From positions 2,294,001-2,358,000 of the forward strand of contig NZ_CP104861.1 in assembly GCF_025426255.1 (NCBI RefSeq): a stretch of DNA of 64,000 bases, read 5' to 3'. Below the pieces are notes generated by a model. It ran no database searches. It was not told the DNA's origin and was given only the letters and a program-made list of their open reading frames with translations. The translations under genes and the position numbers were made by a program. This document shows positions 8,077 through 15,959 of the stretch, piece after piece (the stretch's first letter is position 1; every line of letters starts with the position of its first letter). The DNA is from Pseudomonas fragi (GTDB taxonomy: Bacteria; Pseudomonadota; Gammaproteobacteria; Pseudomonadales; Pseudomonadaceae).

Positions 8077-9025
8077 TGGGGGGCAAGTGTAAGGGTGTTG
8101 TTTTGATCGGTCTCTAGTGTAAGCACACTAATCGAAAGTTACGCATACAACCATATGGATTTCAGGGTTGACATCTCGTCAGGACATACGAGCGATACGG
8201 AGCTTCTGAGAGCGGTTACGCAAAATCCTGTGAAAACACAAATCCTGGTTAGCCGTTAAAAGTGGCTATTTTTCGCCACCCCCTGCAGATCGTGATGGTT
8301 AATGCTCTGCAGCCCTTGTAGAACGTGGCTTTGATACATGGCGACGAAATGGTCAGGAGGACTATTTGGAAAGGGATTTAAATTTAAAGCCTATATAAAT
8401 CAGGCAGTTGGCGGGGTTAGTAAAATAGTAGTCCTGATAGCCCCATAAATAGCTGGGATGTTCTGGAAAATAGGGTTGATGAACGCTCTGAAAGCCTTTG
8501 TATCTGTGAGGTAGAGAGTAGATAAGAAAATAAAATACCTTTAATAGTCACTTTAAATCTCAACCGGAGAATTCATTCTGTCCGGTGGGGAAGCTCTGTC
8601 TGACGTGCTCGGCTCTACAGCCTCGACCATACAGCTTGAGGGTGCATGGGATGGGATAGATGGATTGGATAGATGCATTGGATCGATATTGTGCTGCAGT
8701 GAATGTGCTGCGAGCGACGAAAGGGCTCAAGACTGGGGCTTTAAGGGGAGGGAAGTGAAAGTTGGCTGGTACGAAAATGGTACAGAGAAAAAATAAGTAG
8801 GGCGGTAACCCTTGTTTTAAAGGGGCTGGCGGCTCAGTCCGTATCATCCATCATGGGTGCAACAGAAAAGCGCCGAGACAGCGAAGGCCCTGTATTTACT
8901 GGCTTTGAAGCAATTTTTTGTACCATTTTGCTCAACGTTTTTGACGCGGTTTTGGGGGTAAAAGGGCGTTTTTTGAAGTCGACTGGTACAAATTACCAAT
9001 CCAAACAACAACTGTACCAGTTGAC
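8077..9025 (+). other. Non-coding stretch with TGGTACA repeats before integrase
   Basis: About 950 bp without a convincing gene. The right part carries five copies of the heptamer TGGTACA or one-base variants in both orientations: 8767-8773, 8778-8784, 8919-8925 (inverted), 8984-8990 and 9013-9019 (inverted). The last two form a 9-bp inverted pair (ACTGGTACA/TGTACCAGT) ending 4 bp before the integrase ATG. This arrangement suits integrase arm-type or core sites, or an operator controlling integrase. An open frame from 8853 in frame with the integrase lacks support as a start. Confidence 0.45.
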
Positions 9026-9235
9026 TATGGCCACGATCAGAGCTCGAAAACGCACCGACGGCAGCATCAGTTACACGGCACAAATACGCCTGCTCCGTGA
9101 TGGGGTGCAAGTCTACCAAGAGAGCCAGACCTTCGCCCGTAAACAGGCCGCTCAAGTATGGGTTCGTAAGTGGGAAGTGGAACTTGATCAACTCGGTGCC
9201 ATTGAGCGGGCAAACCGTATAGGGCTGCGCGTAAT
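9026..9235 (+). pseudogene. Tyrosine integrase, N-terminal fragment
   Basis: From the ATG at 9026 the frame reads MATIRARKRTDGSISYTAQI and continues to about residue 64 (WVRKWEVELDQLGAIERANR). This is the typical N-terminal arm-binding part of phage or genomic-island tyrosine recombinases. After about 9220 homology stops and IS66 sequence follows in another frame. The catalytic domain (R..HxxR..Y) is absent. It marks the integration end of a former mobile element that can no longer excise by its own enzyme. Confidence 0.7.
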
Positions 9236-9615
9236 TTCCTTGGGCGATGGAACGGCAAGCTGCTATGCGACGATGTCGCTGGCTACAAAGCCGGTTTCGA
9301 GAAAGGCATCACCGAAATTGGCTGCATGGCCCACGCCCGTCGCAAGTTTTTCGATCTGCCGCGCTACCTGGACGACGGGGGCTGTGCCCGTTGACAACAA
9401 CCAAGTCGAAAGCCAGATCAGGCCGTGGGCACTTGGGCGCTCCAACTGGTTATTCGCCGGATCGCTACGCAGCGGTAAACGGGCGGCAGCAATCATGGGC
9501 TTGATCCAGTCATGCACGCATGAATCGGTATGATCCGTATGCGTAATTGAAGGACGTTTTTACTCGTCTGCCAATGCAGTGGGCGAGTGAGATCGCTCGG
9601 CTGCTGCCGCATCAG
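9236..9615 (+). mobile_element. IS66-family transposase remnant
   Basis: Three pieces of an IS66 transposase are readable in shifting frames. These are WNGKLLCDDVAGYKAGFEKG through CMAHARRKFFDL (9248-about 9355), VDNNQVESQIRPWALGRSN through AAAIMGLIQS (about 9390-9510), and LKDVFTRLPMQWASEIARLL (about 9550-9610). Between the first two a large part of the catalytic core is deleted. Between the last two there is a frameshift and an in-frame TAA at 9544. Terminal inverted repeats are not recognised. It is a dead copy that sits where the integrase catalytic domain should be. Confidence 0.8.
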
Positions 9616-9673
9616 TGGGGCACTGCTAATTTATCGGAGATGGCAAACTCGTTTTAGAGTGGTTGAAAGCGAA

Positions 9674-10222
9674 ATGACAAAAGAGACGGCACGTTACATC
9701 TTGATCACAGGCGCGGCAGGTACCGGCACCTCGACCTTAGCGGATGCTTTAGCAAAGGAACTGAGCACAACTCACCTGGAAGCAGATGATTTTTTATGGC
9801 TGCCGAGTAACCCGCCATATCAGCATCTGGCAGACAAAACGCAGCGAGGAGAGCGCTTACTACAAGAAATGCGCTCTCATGGTCGTGCCGTGGTTGCCGG
9901 ATCAGTAATGGGCTGGGGTCAACCGCTTGAGAGTGAATTTGATCTTGTGGTGTTCCTTTATCTTCCTGTTGAACTCAGGCTGGAGAGATTAAAACGTCGA
10001 GAGATAAAACGCTTCGGTCAAGCAAGGCCGGAATTTCTGGCTTGGGCAGCTCAGTATGATGAGGGAGGCGTCCCTGGACGAAGCTTGGCCAGGCATCAGG
10101 AGTGGCTGTCTGTGCTTACTTGTGCTGTCTTAAAGCTTGAGGGGGATATGTCCGTTACAGATCGCGTACGGCAAATACTGGATGCAGTCGACGGGCTGAA
10201 CCACACACCGTCGGTCATGTGA
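9674..10222 (+). CDS. P-loop kinase (adenylate kinase-like)
   Basis: A 182-aa protein starting MTKETARYILITG. A Walker A loop GAAGTGTST lies at residues 13-21 and an acidic substrate loop follows (HLEADDF, about residues 37-43). Arg-rich lid-like segments occur at about residues 107-116 (ERLKRREIKR). The pattern fits small nucleotide or metabolite kinases of the adenylate/shikimate kinase fold found near mobile DNA in Pseudomonas. The ATG at 9674 is chosen because the frame upstream is IS66 debris. The substrate is unknown. Confidence 0.7.
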   Translation: MTKETARYILITGAAGTGTSTLADALAKELSTTHLEADDFLWLPSNPPYQHLADKTQRGERLLQEMRSHGRAVVAGSVMGWGQPLESEFDLVVFLYLPVELRLERLKRREIKRFGQARPEFLAWAAQYDEGGVPGRSLARHQEWLSVLTCAVLKLEGDMSVTDRVRQILDAVDGLNHTPSVM

Positions 10223-10423
10223 ACGTGTGTTGGCTACACGCTTACGAGCGCGGGTGGGTTTGGGGCGATTCGGGAAGCGGCGCAGATCTTTGTGGTCAAC
10301 GAACTGGAGCCAACTCAATCGTGTATGACGCAGTTGAATGACTGGCTGGGGGAGGAGGTTGTGAAGTTCAAATCGTATGAGATAGCAGTGGATGAAAACC
10401 ATCCACCGCGAGCAGTAATTTAA
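10223..10423 (+). pseudogene. Open 66-codon remnant after kinase stop
   Basis: Directly after the kinase TGA the same frame stays open to a TAA at 10421. It encodes protein-like sequence (IREAAQIFVVNELEPTQSC ... WLGEEVVKFKSYEIAVDENH) without a start codon near its beginning. It may be the C-terminal piece of a lost gene joined by rearrangement. I do not recognise the family. Confidence 0.3.
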
Positions 10424-10746
10424 GTGCTAACAACCGACTGGGGTAGTTCGACACGCTGTACGGGCGAAAATCCTGTGGTCTTTTTGAAGGACATGTTGTT
10501 CAGGAAGTTCTTCATCGTGTCCGATGGATCCAGGTGCTCGGTATTAAGACGCTTCAGCGTCTGCCGTGAGAACGCCACGCTCAATATCGGGAGGTTCTCT
10601 ACATGCCCTGTGGCTGTATTCAATATGGAGTCGACTGCTGTGACGACGATCTCGTCTGGCAGGAGTGACAGCAGTTCACGTCCTTTCCGCCATCCGAGTG
10701 CTGCGCGCAGGCCTGCAGTCTTTCCGGAAGGTCTATTGATCAACAC
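10420..10746 (-). CDS. Hypothetical 108-aa protein (possibly truncated)
   Basis: Minus-strand frame from a GTG, with protein-like composition (LPDEIVVTAVDSILN; VAFSRQTLKRLNTEHLDP). The frame remains open upstream for at least 100 bp, under the divergent DUF925 gene, so the coding unit may once have been longer. No ribosome site is evident. The complementary plus-strand frame (10424-10879) is Ser/Arg/Cys-rich and looks like an antisense shadow. No family is recognised. Confidence 0.35.
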   Translation of the reverse strand: MLINRPSGKTAGLRAALGWRKGRELLSLLPDEIVVTAVDSILNTATGHVENLPILSVAFSRQTLKRLNTEHLDPSDTMKNFLNNMSFKKTTGFSPVQRVELPQSVVST

Positions 10747-10826
10747 TGTCCCTTGGGTTACATATTGCTTGGCACCACGTCGCGGATGTGAGTGCTGTAT
10801 GCCGTACCGAAAGCTGAGGATCGACA

Positions 10827-11405
10827 GTGCAATTGACTCCCGAAATTCTGGTTGGCATCGCCATGACCAATCCAGTTAATGTTCAGATTGCGTCGCGCTT
10901 GCCTTCTCTGGGGCTGAGCCAATGCATGCTGACAGCTGGCTGTCTGTTTCAGGCTGTCTGGAATCATCAGTTGGATCTGCCACCCGCAGCGGGTGTGAAG
11001 GACTACGATATTTTCTACTTCGACTCGGATCTGTCCTGGGAGGCAGAGAACGAGGTCATTCTTGAAACCCAGCAGCTGTTCAAGGACTTGGGCGTCAAGG
11101 TTGATATCAAGAATCAGGCCCGTGTCCATCTGTGGTACAGCGAGCGGTTTGGCAGGCCTTGCCCTCGGCTTGAGTCCACCAGGGACGGAGTTGATCGTTA
11201 CCTTGTTGCAGGGACGTGCATTGGTTTGGATCCTGAGACGGGGGAGGTGTACGCACCTTACGGTTTGGATGATGTCGGGCGGGGCGTGCTACGTCCCAAC
11301 CCCCAAAATCTCCAGCCGGACTTATTCGTGCACAAGGCAAGAAGCTATCAGGAGCGCTGGCCTTGGCTACGGATACTGGAGTCCAGCTCGCAGGGGGGCG
11401 GTTGA
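10827..11405 (+). CDS. DUF925 nucleotidyltransferase family protein
   Basis: A 192-aa protein from a GTG with GAGGA 8 nt upstream. The characteristic block CMLTAGCLFQAVWN (residues 32-45), followed by GVKDYDIFYFDSDLSWEAE (about residues 56-74), matches the NTP-transferase-like DUF925 family, in which the D-x-D/F-D residues form a polymerase-beta-like metal site. The natural substrate of this family is not established. It is a single gene; the last few residues (SSQGGG) may be a slightly altered C-terminus. Confidence 0.8.
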   Translation: MQLTPEILVGIAMTNPVNVQIASRLPSLGLSQCMLTAGCLFQAVWNHQLDLPPAAGVKDYDIFYFDSDLSWEAENEVILETQQLFKDLGVKVDIKNQARVHLWYSERFGRPCPRLESTRDGVDRYLVAGTCIGLDPETGEVYAPYGLDDVGRGVLRPNPQNLQPDLFVHKARSYQERWPWLRILESSSQGGG

Positions 11406-12215
11406 TGTCACCGGGCTGATTCCGCCTACTTGGCAGTTAGTTTGGCTAAGGCGACGGGCTGACTTTAAACGGAGGCTTACTCAGATTTGCTGCCCTGAAT
11501 AACGCTGCGCTCAGCGTGCTTTAAGTTTAATTGTTGTAGTGCCGGGTACTAGCAGGGTTTGGATATTTGGGTGAGTTAATAGTTGCCATAGGTTGGCACT
11601 TTTTATAATTGTTCGCTGTTATATAAGGTGGCGAGTTTTTAATTGTACTTGAAGTTCAAGTACTGGCTTTTGCATGCTGGCGGTAAATTGTATCTGTTGA
11701 TCGTGGTGTTGTCGTTGCTTGCGTAAAGCTCTCATTAACTTTCATCTTTGCGTTCTCAGGGTTGACGGGTTATTGGCGCCATTAGGCTGGCTGGTTAATA
11801 GTGCTCCCTTGCTTTTTGCTTTGTATGGCTTTTCTTTTGTTTTATAATTTTATAAATTGACAATAATGACGCCAGGTCTTGTATCGCTTGGGTTTCTAGC
11901 TCCTTACGCGGCAGGCTGAATAATTTCTGGGGCATGGATCCGCCTGATAACAACAAAAAATCATCTGACAGGCCGCTCATGGCTGACTCCTGGGTCCTCC
12001 AGGATCATGATCGTTATAAATCGTCTGTATTTTATGTTCTTGGGCAGGTTTCTGTAGCGGGAGGTGAACTAATTTTGCCGTGTAGCACTTTGACTTGGTT
12101 TCAGGTATCGCCGCTGCAATCTCGCAGGATTCTTCAAGTTTATGGCTAACGTGACCAAGTTACCCCGCGCTTTACGAGAGTCTCCACACGTAGCACATGG
12201 AAGGGAATAGAGAGC
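11406..12215 (+). other. AT-rich intergenic DNA
   Basis: About 800 bp of T-rich sequence between the DUF925 gene and the FleN paralogue. One short minus-strand gene (11795-11980) is supported by a ribosome site. A 19-bp dyad GTACTTGAA-G-TTCAAGTAC lies at 11645-11663 and looks like a regulator site without a neighbouring target. Nothing else is recognised. Confidence 0.4.
11795..11980 (-). CDS. Small 61-aa hypothetical protein
   Basis: The frame starts with ATG preceded by CCAGGAG at 7 nt spacing, a good Shine-Dalgarno. The product is mostly polar, with a Leu-rich helix (ELETQAIQDLASLLSIYKII) and a Lys-rich tail. It is divergent from the FleN-like gene. AT-rich codon use suggests foreign origin. 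No family is recognised. Confidence 0.4.
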   Translation of the reverse strand: MSGLSDDFLLLSGGSMPQKLFSLPRKELETQAIQDLASLLSIYKIIKQKKSHTKQKAREHY

Positions 12216-13037
12216 ATGGAACACGGGCATTTTGTGCAGGTTATCGCCGTAACAAGCGGTAAGGGGGGCGTCGGAAAGACAGTTGTAGCTATCAACCTTT
12301 CGTTGGCGTTGGCAGAACTTGGCAAGCGGGTTGTGTTACTGGAAGCCGATTTGGGGTTGCCGAATATAGGTGTTCTGCTGGGGCTCTCCCCGCAGTACAC
12401 GCTTGCCGATCTGATGGAGGGCCGTTGCGAGTTGTCCGATGTGCTGATGCAAGGACCTGGCGGGGTGCTTATTGCCCATGCAGCATCAGGAGCCCAGAGT
12501 CCGGCACATTTGTCGCCTGCTCAGTACGCAGGATTGATTCAGGTCTTCAGTGATATAGCGGACACGCTCGATGTGCTGGTTATTGATACCGCTTCCGGTA
12601 TCGGTGAATCAGTAGTTACTTTCGTCCGGGCGGCCCAGGAGATTTTGCTGGTTGTATGTGATGACCCTGCCTCTATTACTGATGCGTATGCACTCATCAA
12701 GCTGCTTAATCGGGAGCACGGAATAAACCGTTTTCGGGTACTGATTAACCTGCAACACAATGCTATTGACGGCCAACGATTGTTCGCTAGGTTGAGGAAA
12801 GTTATTGATAGTTTTTTGGATGTAACCTTGCAGTATGTGGGCACAATTCCGTATGACCAGGATATACGCAAGGCCGCGCATCAACACCGCGCGCTCTACC
12901 AAAAATTTCCTGCTTCCAAAAGTGCAAAAGAATTCAGGGCTATTGCTAAAAATATGAGCACCTGGCCGATGCCGGGTAGTCCAAGGGGGCATGTTGAGTT
13001 CTTCGTAGAGGCGCTGGTTAATAATTCCAGAAGGTGA
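12216..13037 (+). CDS. Orphan FleN/FlhG-type MinD-family ATPase
   Basis: A 273-aa protein with the deviant Walker A GKGGVGKT at residues 15-22 and the switch LLEADLGLPNIGVLLGLSP. It also has LVIDTASGIGESV (Walker B-like) and C-terminal WPMPGSPRGHVEFFVEALV. Line by line this matches Pseudomonas FleN, the flagellar-number ATPase that antagonises FleQ. The genome's normal fleN would sit between flhF and fliA; here there are no flagellar genes, so this is an extra copy. Switch residue Asp to Glu (LLEAD rather than LLDAD) and AT-shifted codons mark divergence. It might modulate FleQ or another regulator. Confidence 0.8.
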   Translation: MEHGHFVQVIAVTSGKGGVGKTVVAINLSLALAELGKRVVLLEADLGLPNIGVLLGLSPQYTLADLMEGRCELSDVLMQGPGGVLIAHAASGAQSPAHLSPAQYAGLIQVFSDIADTLDVLVIDTASGIGESVVTFVRAAQEILLVVCDDPASITDAYALIKLLNREHGINRFRVLINLQHNAIDGQRLFARLRKVIDSFLDVTLQYVGTIPYDQDIRKAAHQHRALYQKFPASKSAKEFRAIAKNMSTWPMPGSPRGHVEFFVEALVNNSRR

Positions 13038-13266
13038 CTCTGCTGTTTTCGGCAGGCGGGAGGAGGGCATGCCTCCTGTTCCTGGTAACAAGGATAATTG
13101 TGTTTGTGCATTCTTAATGCATTTGCAATCACCCTTAATATCGGGAGCGCTCTGTATCGTAACTACCCTTCAATTTTACTCACCTGTTTGTGTCCGGTAC
13201 TTTTCTTCCTCAAGGGAGCAGGCCCTCTACTCTTGATACCTGCTCATGAAGACAGGAGGCAATCCG

Positions 13267-13698
13267 CTAGGCCAGGGAGCCCCACATTTGCACCAGGCCG
13301 AACAGATGTACCAGCCCATACACCAGACAGACCGCCGAGCTGATCGCGATAAAGCGCATGCTGCGCCCGGTGCCGGGCAGCGTGAAAGGGCCTAACAGGC
13401 CGCGCAGCAGGTAAATCAGGGTGATTGCGCACAATGCCGGGCGCAGCAGGGGCAGGGGTTCAATCACTCCAGCACCGGACAGTGCGTAGACTGCCCATGC
13501 GCCAAGCACCAGGGTAATCCCCATCGTAACCACTGCAGGAAACCAGCGACCGTTCTGGGCCGCACGCACAAAGCGATCGCCCGCCCCAAACAAGTGATAC
13601 CAGGAAGGCCCGCCAATGATTACTCCGATATGCATCAGGGCAGCCAACAGACTGAGCCCGGCCCCGATCATCAGTGCCATATTGTATTCGTAAGCCAT
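13267..13698 (-). CDS. Small inner-membrane protein, four predicted helices
   Basis: A 143-aa hydrophobic protein. Membrane segments are visible at about residues 7-28 (ALMIGAGLSLLAALMHIGVI), 53-76, 80-100 and 115-138. A conserved-looking GGPSWYHLFGAGDRFV loop joins the first two. No enzymatic motif is present. It is a lone gene with its start next to REP DNA. This size and topology are common among uncharacterised Pseudomonas membrane proteins. Confidence 0.7.
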   Translation of the reverse strand: MAYEYNMALMIGAGLSLLAALMHIGVIIGGPSWYHLFGAGDRFVRAAQNGRWFPAVVTMGITLVLGAWAVYALSGAGVIEPLPLLRPALCAITLIYLLRGLLGPFTLPGTGRSMRFIAISSAVCLVYGLVHLFGLVQMWGSLA

Positions 13699-14311
13699 TT
13701 CATCGCTCCTTGATGTTCGCCAGTAATGGCGCCAAAGATATCATTTGCGCTGGGCGGTATCACTGGACCCTGCCAACAGGGTTTCGAAAAATCCGGGGGA
13801 GCCGGATACACCGCCAAACGCGCAATGCTATTCACTCAAGCGAGCGGTACTGCTGTGGGAGCGAGCCTGCTCGCGAAGGTCGTAAACAATAGTGCGTGTT
13901 TACTGGCTAATCGCGACGCCTCGAGATCTTCGCGAGCAGGCTCGCTCCCACAGAGCCCACACGGACCTTACGTGAGCGGCATTGCGCCAAACGCGAGTTT
14001 TTCGAGCAATTGGATGAGTTCTTCTAGTCTGATTTTCGGCAGCTTATCTGCACATCAACACTCAGGCTGTTGGCTGAAAAATGGAATTCAAGGCCGGATA
14101 AACCCCGGCCAGAAGCGCCTGTCTGCCCGGGATCATCACTAAGTAGCTGTTTTTGAATAAATTTATTTAAAAAGTGCTTCCCCAATCCAAAGAGTGTTGG
14201 TATATTTGCGCCCGTTCTTGCAGCGAACCCTTACAGGCTCGCAGCGAATGGCAACATTTGCAGGCTGCAAGCATCAGTAAAAGAGTGCCAGGCACTCATC
14301 GCTACAGATAC
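13699..14311 (+). other. Intergenic DNA with REP pair and tRNA promoter region
   Basis: The first half holds a REP inverted pair (13853-13953). The remainder (14140-14311) becomes AT-rich before the tRNA, as expected for its promoter, but I cannot place the -10/-35 with confidence. No coding region is supported. Confidence 0.5.
13853..13953. repeat. REP inverted pair, family 1
   Basis: A 26-bp unit (13853-13878) containing GTGGGAGCGAGCCTGCTCGC is repeated inverted at 13928-13953, separated by 49 bp. The same element recurs at 31761, 35272 and 41754. Such REP pairs are typical of the P. fluorescens group and can fold into long hairpins. Confidence 0.9.
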
Positions 14312-14386
14312 AGGGGCGTCGCCAAGCGGTAAGGCAGCAGGTTTTGATCCTGCCATGCGTTGGTTCAAATCCAGCCGCCCCTGCCA
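14312..14386 (+). tRNA. tRNA-Gln (anticodon TTG)
   Basis: The acceptor stem AGGGGCG pairs with CGCCCCT. The anticodon stem GCAGG/CCTGC holds the loop TTTTGAT with anticodon TTG at 14343-14345 (approximately). The T-arm is GTTGG-TTCAAAT-CCAGC and the encoded end is GCCA. All stems close, so the gene looks functional. It lies at the right border of the accessory region, and tRNA genes are common integration sites. Confidence 0.95.
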
Positions 14387-14511
14387 TTTTTCAGATCTTG
14401 TCCAACACGGACCAGAATCTTCAAGTTCAGCGTCAACGCCGTCCGGCCTGACGCATCATCGCCAGTAACCCACTCCTTTGCTATATCGCCAACAGTCTTT
14501 CTGCGTGCCAT
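14365..14511 (-). pseudogene. Short ORF remnant running into tRNA-Gln
   Basis: A minus-strand frame starting MARRKTVGDIAKEWVTGDDA reads as real protein for about 40 residues. It then continues through the 3' half of the tRNA gene and stops in its T-loop. A gene whose end coincides with a tRNA 3' end suggests leftover DNA from a past integration. No family is recognised. Confidence 0.3.
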
Positions 14512-14546
14512 GCCGGCTTCAGCAGCATGGCCGCATTTTGGCCGGA

Positions 14547-15959
14547 TCAGTCCTGCCCTGTCATCGGGGTTTTGGGATGGGTGGCGGCAAAGTGTTTTTC
14601 GTAAGCGCGACATACCCGCAGCACTTGATCATCGGCAAACCGCGCACCGACCACTTGCAAACCCACCGGCAAACCGTTTTGGGCGAGGCCGCAAGGGACT
14701 GAAGCCGCCGGTTGCTGGGTCAGGTTGAAGGGGTAGCTGAAGGGCGTCCAGTGCATCCACTCGGTGAGTCCCGAATCAGGCGGCACGTTGTGCCCGGCGG
14801 CAAACGCGGTGATGGGCAGCATCGGCGAGACCAGTACATCGTAGCGTTGATGGAATGCCGCCATTTGTGCGACCAAAGCCGCTCGCGCTTCAAGGGCCGC
14901 GCTGTATTCGCTTAAGGTGATGCGTTCACCCAGCGCGGCAATACGTTGCAGGCCCGGGTCGAGCAGGTCGCGCTGTGTGCTGTCGAGTTGCCCGGCCAAG
15001 CGTGCGGCACCGGCAAACCACAAAGTGTTGAAGGTGTCGAGCGGGTCGCTGAACCCCGGATCAATCTGCTCCACCTGGGCACCCAGTTCCACCAGCCTTG
15101 CAACGGCGCGCGCGACCACGCTGGCAACTTGCGGATCGACTTTCACATGGCCGAAATCCGGGCTATAGGCGATACGCATGCCTTTGAGGCTGTCACCCTC
15201 AGGCAGCCACGGGGTGCTGCGCGGTGCGCCGATCAGACCGTCGCGAGGGTCCGGTTGGGCCACGGTTTGCAGCATCAGCACCGCATCTTCCACGGTGCGG
15301 GTCATCGGCCCCAGATGGGAGAGGATGGTCATCGAGCTGGCAGGCCACTGTGGCACATAGCCGAAGGTCGGTTTGATCCCGAAGGTGCCGGTAAAGGCGC
15401 AAGGGATACGGATCGAACCGCCCGCGTCGCTGCCCTGGTGCAACACCCCCAGGTTGAGTGACGCCGCCGCCGCCGCACCGCCCGAAGAACCACCCGCTGT
15501 CAGGCGGGTGTCCCACGGGTTGCGGGTGATGCCGTAAAGCGGGTTGTCGGTGACACCTTTCCAGCCAAATTCCGGGGTGGTGGTCTTTCCCAGCAGCACG
15601 GCTCCGGCCTGGCGCATAAAGCCTGTAAAGGGTGCGTCCACCTCCCAGGGGCCCAGCGCCGAGGTGGTGCGCGAACCTTTGCGCGTGGGCATGCCACGGG
15701 TCAGGGTCAGGTCCTTGATTGATGCTGGCACGCCATCCAGCGCACCGCAGGGCTGCCCTTTCAACCAGCGCTGTTCGGATGCCTTGGCAGCCTGGAGTGC
15801 GCCTTCGTGAGCCACGTGGCAGTAAGCGTTGACCGCCGGGTTGTAGCGTTCGATACGCAACAAGGCGTCTTCGGTAACTTCCACCGGCGACAGGCTTTTG
15901 TCGCGAAAGCGGTTCAGCAGCTCAACCGCGTTCATTTGCCCGATATCCGTCGTGCTCAT
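14547..15959 (-). CDS. Amidase signature-family hydrolase
   Basis: A 470-aa cytoplasmic amidase. The Ser-cisSer-Lys triad is readable: Lys82 in ASIKDL, the cis-Ser within GGSSGG at residues 156-161, and the nucleophile Ser182 in DAGGSIR. The length is normal. The start overlaps the stop of the upstream amidohydrolase gene (ATGA), so it is the last gene of the Liv-type transport operon. It probably cleaves an amide taken up by the importer or released by the M20 enzyme. Related GatA/AtzE-type enzymes act on very different substrates, so specificity is open. Confidence 0.85.
   Translation of the reverse strand: MSTTDIGQMNAVELLNRFRDKSLSPVEVTEDALLRIERYNPAVNAYCHVAHEGALQAAKASEQRWLKGQPCGALDGVPASIKDLTLTRGMPTRKGSRTTSALGPWEVDAPFTGFMRQAGAVLLGKTTTPEFGWKGVTDNPLYGITRNPWDTRLTAGGSSGGAAAAASLNLGVLHQGSDAGGSIRIPCAFTGTFGIKPTFGYVPQWPASSMTILSHLGPMTRTVEDAVLMLQTVAQPDPRDGLIGAPRSTPWLPEGDSLKGMRIAYSPDFGHVKVDPQVASVVARAVARLVELGAQVEQIDPGFSDPLDTFNTLWFAGAARLAGQLDSTQRDLLDPGLQRIAALGERITLSEYSAALEARAALVAQMAAFHQRYDVLVSPMLPITAFAAGHNVPPDSGLTEWMHWTPFSYPFNLTQQPAASVPCGLAQNGLPVGLQVVGARFADDQVLRVCRAYEKHFAATHPKTPMTGQD

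Noticed and set aside
8560..8847. 95-codon minus-strand frame and a 63-codon plus frame in the same place
   Set aside because: Neither has a ribosome site or protein-like composition; the region instead carries integrase-proximal repeats.
10424..10879. 151-codon plus-strand open frame
   Set aside because: Ser/Arg/Cys-rich product and overlap with the better minus-strand frame and the start of the DUF925 gene.
13853..13953. Possible CRISPR-like repeat
   Set aside because: It is a single inverted pair with no regular spacer array and matches REP elements elsewhere in the window.
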